Shown here: piece by piece, positions 31,343 to 38,380 of the stretch
How the letters are laid out: each line of letters opens with the position of its first letter
How positions within the stretch are numbered: position 1 is the first letter of the stretch
Assembly (NCBI GenBank): GCA_037969115.1
Contig: JBBKWQ010000023.1
Span: 1-38,380, forward strand
Reading direction: 5' to 3'
DNA length: 38,380 nt
From: JBBKWQ01 sp037969115
GTDB taxonomy: Bacteria; Actinomycetota; Acidimicrobiia; Acidimicrobiales; Ilumatobacteraceae
Position numbers and translations under genes: made by a program
The notes under the pieces: model-generated
The model's database searches: none
What the model was told of the DNA's origin: nothing
Seen by the model: the letters and a program-made list of their open reading frames with translations, nothing else

Positions 31343-32872
31343 TCAGGTGACCGTCCGCAACACGTAGCGCTGGATCTTTCCGGTCGCTGTCTTGGGCAGT
31401 TCGTCCACGAACAGGTAGCGGATCGGGCGTTTGTACCCGGCGAGCCGCGTCCGGCAGAACTCGGCCAGCGCGTCCGGATCCCGCTCGGCATCTTCGCTCG
31501 GAATCACGAATGCGATGGGTCGAAGGACGCCGGACTCGTCACGCTCGCCGACCACGGCGGCTTCCAGAACGCCGGGGTGCTCGATGAGCGCACCCTCGAC
31601 CTCGACTGGCGATACCCATTCCCCGCCGACGCGCAACATGTCGTCGACACGACCGAGGTAGGTGTGGAAACCGTCGGCACTGCGGCTGTACAGATCACCC
31701 GTCCGCATCCAGAACCCCTCGAAGGTCGACCTGGTCGTCTGGCTGCGCGCCCAGTAGCCCATCGCTGCGGAATCGCCGCGCACGAGAAGCTGACCGGGTT
31801 CGTCGTCGGGCTGATCGCGATCGTCATCGTCGACGATTCGGATGTCGTAGCCGGGGACCGGGACGCCGCTCGTGCCGGGCCGGAGCCGTGTCGGTGTGTT
31901 CGACAGGTAGATGTGGAGCATCTCGGTCGAACCGATGCCGTCGAGCACAGTGATGTCGAAACGATCCCGGAATCGCGCGAAGGTCTCGGCCGGCAACGGC
32001 TCGGCGGCCGAGACGCCAAGGCGAACGCTCTCGAAGGTGTCGTCGCTGATCGTTGACGCGTTCAATGCGGCATAGAACGTCGGAATACAGAAGAACAGAC
32101 TCGGGCGGTTCGTCGTGACGATGTCGGCGACGAGTCGGGGTGTGGGTGGCCGGGTCGGCTCGAGCACGGTGGCCGCACCGACTGCAAACGGAAAACTCAG
32201 CGAGTTGCCCAGGCCGTATGCGTGGAACATGGGACCGACCGAGAAACATCGATCGTCGGGCGACATGTCGAGAACGTGGGCTCCGTAGGTTTCCGACGTG
32301 GTCTTGAGATCGATGTGGCGGTGCATCGCCAGTTTCGGTCGGCCGGTCGAGCCCGAGGTGCACAACCAGAATCCTGGTGACTCCGACGTCGTGGTGGTCG
32401 GTGACCCGTCGCGGCCATCTGCGACGAAGGTCTGCCACGTCGATGTCGCGCCGATCACGGCGTCGGCGCCCGTCGTGATCAACGCCTCGACGTCGGTGGT
32501 GTTCGCGACCAGGTCCGCGATCGCCGCACCACACTCTGCCGACACGACCACGACGCGGGCACGCGAATCGCTCACGATGACGCCGAGGTCACGTCCGGGC
32601 AGCAGCGGATTCATCGGCACGGGGATCGCTCCGATTCGCATCGCGCCGAGAAATACTGCGACGAATTCGACCGAGTCGAGGAGCGCCATGGCAACGCGAT
32701 CCTCGCATCGGACCCCGACGGCCCGGAGTGCCGCAGCCGTCCGGACGATTTCCTGATGAAGGTGGGTATAGGTGAGCACACGACCACTGCAGACGATCGC
32801 AACGCGATCGCCGTCACCGGCATCGAGGTGCCGGTCGACGAGCCATTCGCAGGCGTTGAACCGGTCGCGCAT
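31343..32872 (-). CDS. Benzoate-CoA ligase family protein
   Basis: This protein of about 509 residues is an ANL-superfamily acyl-CoA synthetase. The start FNACEWLVDRHLDAGDGDRV matches benzoate-CoA ligases. The P-loop FWLCTSGSTGRPKLAMH, the aryl-pocket region FSVGPMFHAYGLGNSLSFPF, the LDGIGSTEMLHIYLSN motif, the hinge GDLYSRSADGFHTYLGRVDD and the C-terminal catalytic Lys in LPKTATGKIQRYVLR are all present. ATG 32872 is preferred because AGGA ends 7 nt upstream; ATG 32878 is too close to that site. It diverges from boxC and boxB, so it most likely activates benzoate (or a substituted benzoate) to the CoA thioester for the box pathway. Substrate range cannot be fixed from the sequence. Confidence 0.88.
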   Translation of the reverse strand: MRDRFNACEWLVDRHLDAGDGDRVAIVCSGRVLTYTHLHQEIVRTAAALRAVGVRCEDRVAMALLDSVEFVAVFLGAMRIGAIPVPMNPLLPGRDLGVIVSDSRARVVVVSAECGAAIADLVANTTDVEALITTGADAVIGATSTWQTFVADGRDGSPTTTTSESPGFWLCTSGSTGRPKLAMHRHIDLKTTSETYGAHVLDMSPDDRCFSVGPMFHAYGLGNSLSFPFAVGAATVLEPTRPPTPRLVADIVTTNRPSLFFCIPTFYAALNASTISDDTFESVRLGVSAAEPLPAETFARFRDRFDITVLDGIGSTEMLHIYLSNTPTRLRPGTSGVPVPGYDIRIVDDDDRDQPDDEPGQLLVRGDSAAMGYWARSQTTRSTFEGFWMRTGDLYSRSADGFHTYLGRVDDMLRVGGEWVSPVEVEGALIEHPGVLEAAVVGERDESGVLRPIAFVIPSEDAERDPDALAEFCRTRLAGYKRPIRYLFVDELPKTATGKIQRYVLRTVT

Positions 32873-33004
32873 GGTCATGTCCTATCAAACCCGCTCTGGG
32901 CGGCCCGACGCGGCCCGGCGACATGGCGCAAGGTACGTTACGAATCACGGACCTCGAGCCGGTGACGAACGGCGATCGCTCGCAAAGGACGGTGAAGCAG
33001 CTCC

Positions 33005-34666
<1,662 letters not shown>

Positions 34667-34678
34667 ACAGGAGGCGAC

Positions 34679-36094
34679 ATGACCAAGATCGACTATTCCG
34701 ACCGCATCCCGAACAATGTCGATCTCGCGGCCGATCGGCGTTTGCAGCGTGCGCTCGAGAACTGGCAGCCGCGTTTTGCTTCGTGGTGGAGCGAGATGGG
34801 TCCGGTCGGGTTCCAACACGATCAGGTCTACCTTCGTACCGCGGTCGAGGTCGGCCAAGAGGGGTGGGCGCACTTCGACCATGTCGAGATGCCCGACTAC
34901 CGGTGGGGCATCTTCCTGGCGGACGCGGAGAACGACCGCACGATCGGGTTCGGTGACCTGAAGGGCGAGCCGGTCTGGCAGGACGTGCCCGGCGAGTTCC
35001 GCACCGATCTCCGCCGTCTCATCGTGGTGCAGGGCGACACTGAGCCGGCCTCCGTCGAGCAGCAGCGGCATCTGGGCAAGACGGCGCCAAGTCTGTACGA
35101 CCTGCGAAACCTGTTCCAGGTGAACGTCGAGGAGGGCCGTCACCTCTGGGCAATGGTGTACCTGCTCCACCGATACTTCGGCCGCGACGGTCGCGATGAG
35201 GCCGACGCGATGCTGGAGCGCCACTCCGGCGACGCCGACCGGCCACGAATTCTGGGGGCCTTCAACGAGCCGACGTCTGACTGGCTCAGCTTCTTCATGT
35301 TCACGTACTTCACCGATCGCGATGGCAAATACCAATTGGGTGCACTCAAGGAATCTGCGTTCGATCCGCTGAGCCGCACCTGCGAATTCATGTTGAAAGA
35401 AGAAGCGCACCACATGTTCGTCGGTGCCAGCGGTGTGGGGCGCGTGGTGCAGCGAACGGCCGAGTTGATGAACGAACACGGAACCGAAGACGTCAGTGGG
35501 CATGGCGGCATCAACCTCGATGCGCTTCAGCGGTACATCAACTTCCACTATTCGGTGTCGCTCGATCTCTTCGGTTCGGAGCGATCGACGAACGCTGCGA
35601 ACTATTACGCGGCAGGCTTGAAGGGCCGGTTCGCCGAGAGCAGCTTCGACGACGATCACATCTTGAACGATCGCGTCGAGACGTATCGCTCGGTGGCCGA
35701 CGGTGAGTTCGTCACTGTGGAACTCTCGGCGAGGGCGCTGGTGAACCAGCAGTTGCGGCACGACTACACCCTCGATTGCGCGAAGGGCGTTCGTCGCTGG
35801 AATCGCACGCTCGCCGATCACGGCATCGATGTCGAACTCGTGCTGCCCGACGAGGGGTTCAACCGAGCCGTCGGTGCGTTCGCCGGCAGTCGCGTGAGTC
35901 CCGACGGTCAGATCGTGACGGATGATCGGTGGCAGGCCGAAGTGCATCGATGGCTTCCCACCGACGACGACCGCGCACACGTGAGCTCGCTGATGACGCC
36001 GGTGTACGAGCCTGGCCGGATGGCAGGCTGGATAGCGCCCCCGTCGCGCGGCATCAATACCAAGCCGGTCGACTTCGACTACGTACGGCTGTAA
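34679..36094 (+). CDS. boxB: Benzoyl-CoA 2,3-epoxidase oxygenase subunit (BoxB)
   Basis: This 471-residue protein is recognisable as BoxB from its start (TKIDYSDRIPNNVDLAADRR), the LENWQPRFASWWSEMGP block, and the diiron ligands in NLFQVNVEEGRHLWAMVYLL (E..H) and FMLKEEAHHMFVG (E..H). BoxB is a diiron monooxygenase that epoxidises benzoyl-CoA using electrons from BoxA. AGGAGG lies 5-6 nt upstream of the ATG. It is the middle gene of boxC-boxB-hydrolase. BoxA, the reductase partner, and BoxD, the semialdehyde dehydrogenase, are absent from the window and would have to be encoded elsewhere. Confidence 0.93.
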   Translation: MTKIDYSDRIPNNVDLAADRRLQRALENWQPRFASWWSEMGPVGFQHDQVYLRTAVEVGQEGWAHFDHVEMPDYRWGIFLADAENDRTIGFGDLKGEPVWQDVPGEFRTDLRRLIVVQGDTEPASVEQQRHLGKTAPSLYDLRNLFQVNVEEGRHLWAMVYLLHRYFGRDGRDEADAMLERHSGDADRPRILGAFNEPTSDWLSFFMFTYFTDRDGKYQLGALKESAFDPLSRTCEFMLKEEAHHMFVGASGVGRVVQRTAELMNEHGTEDVSGHGGINLDALQRYINFHYSVSLDLFGSERSTNAANYYAAGLKGRFAESSFDDDHILNDRVETYRSVADGEFVTVELSARALVNQQLRHDYTLDCAKGVRRWNRTLADHGIDVELVLPDEGFNRAVGAFAGSRVSPDGQIVTDDRWQAEVHRWLPTDDDRAHVSSLMTPVYEPGRMAGWIAPPSRGINTKPVDFDYVRL

Positions 36095-36107
36095 GCGAAC
36101 GGTCAGC

Positions 36108-36881
36108 ATGCAGGTTCGGCACGAACATGTCGAAGTCGGTTCGGACCGGCTCCACGTGGCCCACTGGGGTGATGGCCCCGCCGACATCGTGTTGCTTCAC
36201 GATGGCCTGGGTTCGATCGCTCTCTGGCGAGATGTGCCGGAGCGGATCGCCGTCGCGGCAGGGGCGACCGTGATGGTCTACGAGCGCGCCGGTCACGGCA
36301 CATCCCGGCCGATCCCGAACGGTGCCTGGCCGCTCGACTGGCTCGAGCGGCAGGCCGACACGCTCGGCGATGTGCTGGCAACGATGGCAACGGAACGACC
36401 GCTGCTCGTCGGCCACTCCGATGGAGGCTCGATCGCGCTGATCCACGCGTCGCGGCACGCTACATCGCTGTGCGGCGTCGTGGCACTCGCCGCGCACGGG
36501 TACGTGGAGCGGTGCTGTTCCGACGAGATCGCCTCGATGCGCAACAAACGGGACGCGGTCGTTGCCGGGCTGTCACACCACCACGACCACCCTGCCGAGT
36601 TGTTCGAGGCATGGAGTGCCCGATGGGTGAGCCCGGAATTCGCGATCTGGAACATCGTTCCTGCACTCGCGTCTATCGACGTGGCGGCGGTCGTCGTCCA
36701 GGGCACCGACGACGCCTACGCCACCGACGACATGGCGCTCGCTCTTGCCGCCGCGATCGGATCGAACGCCACGTGTCTGCTCCTCGACGGCCTCGGGCAC
36801 CTGCTGCCGCGCGACGCCCCGGGAGCCGTCGTCGACTCGGTCGTCGATCTCCGGCGACGCGCCGAATCCGATCAGCACTGA
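36108..36881 (+). CDS. Alpha/beta hydrolase of the box operon
   Basis: This 257-residue alpha/beta-hydrolase shows the oxyanion segment VLLHDGLGSIALWRDVPERI, the nucleophile elbow VGHSDGGSIAL (Ser), the acid in VVVQGTDDAYAT (Asp) and the catalytic His in LDGLGHLLPRDAP. It starts 13 nt after boxB and is probably co-transcribed. Hydrolases of this kind in box clusters are thought to cleave CoA thioesters or esters that accumulate, or to release the substrate from an ester. No signal peptide is present, so it acts in the cytoplasm. The substrate is not known. The C-terminus is short and ends shortly before the HD-GYP gene. Confidence 0.82.
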   Translation: MQVRHEHVEVGSDRLHVAHWGDGPADIVLLHDGLGSIALWRDVPERIAVAAGATVMVYERAGHGTSRPIPNGAWPLDWLERQADTLGDVLATMATERPLLVGHSDGGSIALIHASRHATSLCGVVALAAHGYVERCCSDEIASMRNKRDAVVAGLSHHHDHPAELFEAWSARWVSPEFAIWNIVPALASIDVAAVVVQGTDDAYATDDMALALAAAIGSNATCLLLDGLGHLLPRDAPGAVVDSVVDLRRRAESDQH

Positions 36882-36999
36882 ATCGACGCTCGCTCCCACG
36901 CTCGGACGAAAGGCGGTCGGTCGAGACCGAGACGTCAAGATTGCGTACGGATCCGCCCGAGTGATTCAAGACGCTCGTCCGGCATGCCGATGAACGCAC

Positions 37000-38380
37000 G
37001 TGACCACGAGCACGTATACGTCGGCAACGGGAGGTTCCGCATCTTCGCAGGCCGACTCGATCGACGGTCGCGCCTGGAATCAACACCGGCTCGTCAGTCT
37101 GTTCATTCGAGTGCTGGTGCTGATCGTGCCGCTCGCCGCCGGGGTAGCGGCGGTGAAGGCCGCAGCAGCCCTCGTTCATCGCCCGAACGAACGGTTGGTG
37201 TTCTGGATCTGGATGGTCGGGCTGATCGTGGTGTCGTTCATCGCATCGCTCGGGACGCAACGCGTCATGCGACGGTTCGTGCCGCTCGCACTGCTGTTCA
37301 AGATGTCGCTCGTGTTTCCCGACGAGGCGCCATCGCGATTCCGTGCCGCGATGCGCAGCGGGTCGACGCGGGCGCTGATGCGTCGCTTCCAGCGCGTCGA
37401 AGGTGCGTCGAGTCGAGAGCAGGCAGCGGCCGAACACCTGGTCGCGCTCATGAGCCGGCTCAATCGGCACGATCGACTCACACGGGGCCATTCCGAGCGG
37501 GTTCGGGCCTACTCGGTGATGCTCGGTGAGCAGATCGGCCTGTCGGACGATGACCTGCAGAAACTCAACTGGGCAGCACTCATCCATGACATCGGCAAAC
37601 TCGAAGTGCCCGAGTCGCTGCTGAACAAGCCTGGCCGGCCGACCGACGCCGAGTGGCTCACCATCCGCACCCACCCCGGCGCGGGGAGTGTCTACGTCGA
37701 TCCCCTTCGGGGCTGGTTGGGTGGTTGGGTCGACGCCGCGACGCAACACCACGAGCGGTATGACGGCGGTGGCTACCCGAACGGATTAACCGGCAAGAAC
37801 ATCTCGCTGGCGGGCCGGATCGTCGCCATTGCCGATGCCTACGACGTGATGACCGCGTTGCGTTCGTACAAGAAGTCGCTGCCGGCAGCGCAGGCTCGAG
37901 CGGAGCTCACGCGCAACAGCGGCACGCAGTTCGACCCGCAACTCGTCAGGAGCTTCCTGGAGATCTCGATCGGCCGGATGCGTCGAATCGTCGGACCGGT
38001 CGGGTGGCTCGCGCACTTCCCGGACATCGTCCGCACACCGCTCGCCACCGTGACGACGACGACGTCGGGCTACGTCGCTGCCGGCGCGATCGGTCTGGCA
38101 GCCGCTGCCGGTGTGATCGATACGCCCTGGGAACCGCTCAGGCAACCGGTTGGGGCCGCACCGTACGTGGAGCCCGCTGATCGGCCGGAGATCGACGCAT
38201 CCGGTCGAACCATCGAGTCGGTCGAGGTGCCCGTCGTCGATCCTTCCTCCGATGCTGAACCGAACGGTGTCGCGGTGAGCGAGGCAGTTGCAGATGCGTC
38301 CGCGACGAGCGTGCCGTCGATCACAGATCCGGGCCCGCAGCCGCCGATCGATGCGCCATCGACATTGCCCACCCCAGCGC
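37000..38380 (+). CDS. Membrane-anchored HD-GYP domain protein, partial (3' end outside window)
   Basis: The frame is open from GTG 37000 to the window edge (460 codons seen). The N-terminus has two hydrophobic helices (LFIRVLVLIVPLAAGVAAV and FWIWMVGLIVVSFIASLG). A short coil follows, then an HD-GYP phosphodiesterase domain: LMSRLNRHDRLTRGHSERVR, LIHDIGKLEVPESLLNKPG, HHERYDGGGYPNGLTGKNIS and AGRIVAIADAYDVMTAL. The HD pair and GYP motif are intact, so it could hydrolyse cyclic di-GMP or a related dinucleotide. After the domain come another hydrophobic stretch (GYVAAGAIGLAAAAGVI) and a Pro/Ser/Asp-rich tail. The start lacks a clear ribosome site and is only the first in-frame start after a TGA at 36991. 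It is separate from the box operon (118-nt gap). Confidence 0.85.
   Translation, partial: MTTSTYTSATGGSASSQADSIDGRAWNQHRLVSLFIRVLVLIVPLAAGVAAVKAAAALVHRPNERLVFWIWMVGLIVVSFIASLGTQRVMRRFVPLALLFKMSLVFPDEAPSRFRAAMRSGSTRALMRRFQRVEGASSREQAAAEHLVALMSRLNRHDRLTRGHSERVRAYSVMLGEQIGLSDDDLQKLNWAALIHDIGKLEVPESLLNKPGRPTDAEWLTIRTHPGAGSVYVDPLRGWLGGWVDAATQHHERYDGGGYPNGLTGKNISLAGRIVAIADAYDVMTALRSYKKSLPAAQARAELTRNSGTQFDPQLVRSFLEISIGRMRRIVGPVGWLAHFPDIVRTPLATVTTTTSGYVAAGAIGLAAAAGVIDTPWEPLRQPVGAAPYVEPADRPEIDASGRTIESVEVPVVDPSSDAEPNGVAVSEAVADASATSVPSITDPGPQPPIDAPSTLPTPA

Noticed and set aside
36918..36929. Short palindrome CGGTCGAGACCG as a terminator after the hydrolase
   Set aside because: The stem is only about 5 bp with no T tract, within what is expected by chance in GC-rich DNA.

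Overview
The window is GC-rich, densely packed DNA of actinobacterial character. GTG starts are common, 4-nt stop/start overlaps (ATGA or GTGA) occur often, there is a DUF1918 protein, and several promoters look leaderless or nearly so. The gene mix (box benzoyl-CoA pathway, sulfide oxidation, N-methyl amine catabolism, a DUF11 surface protein) suggests a free-living, possibly marine, member of the Acidimicrobiia such as an Ilumatobacter relative. That taxonomic guess is inference. No rRNA, tRNA, CRISPR array, transposase or integrase was seen, and no gene-free stretch exceeds 300 bases.

Region 1 (1-7.0 kb) is a divergent catabolic locus. A Rieske oxygenase, a DUF1185 'amino acid synthesis' protein, an aldehyde dehydrogenase and a histone-deacetylase-like hydrolase (cut by the window edge) run leftward. 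An XRE-cupin regulator and a dimethylglycine/sarcosine dehydrogenase-like flavoprotein run rightward. A perfect 8-bp inverted repeat lies between them. Oxidative breakdown of an N-methylated amino acid or betaine is the best reading. A small DUF1918 gene follows.

Region 2 (7.35-9.6 kb) is a short sulfur operon: sulfide:quinone oxidoreductase, DsrC/TusE-like carrier, DsrE2-like protein. It ends at a strong hairpin.

Region 3 (9.65-17.0 kb) reads leftward. An ECF-type sigma factor, a small beta-rich protein, a large TPR-CHAT (caspase-like) protein and a secreted subtilisin are joined by three successive 4-nt overlaps. A secreted repeat protein (DUF11-like, module order A-B-A-B-B-B) follows after a structured leader. 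This is the least conventional system in the window.

Region 4 (17.1-30.5 kb) is a second, larger sulfur island. It holds a PNPOx-fold protein, a GntR/HutC regulator, a persulfide dioxygenase-double rhodanese, a fused FeS/NrfD membrane subunit and a molybdopterin oxidoreductase interrupted by an in-frame TAG. It continues with a NirK-like copper enzyme, a one-cysteine CsoR-family regulator, a SulP transporter, a membrane rhodanese and a second persulfide dioxygenase. Together with Region 2 the genes lay out a cytoplasmic route: sulfide to persulfide (SQR, DsrE/DsrC), to sulfite (persulfide dioxygenase), to sulfate (SoeABC-like molybdoenzyme), to export (SulP). Three sites with the 16-bp pattern ATAC-N5-GGGGTAT lie at the SQR start, the csoR/sulP gap and the second dioxygenase, suggesting one regulon.

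Region 5 (30.5-36.9 kb) holds a PhnD-like protein and part of the aerobic benzoyl-CoA (box) pathway: CoA ligase, BoxC, BoxB and an alpha/beta hydrolase. BoxA and BoxD are not in the window. Region 6 (37.0 kb to the end) is a membrane-anchored HD-GYP protein that runs off the window.
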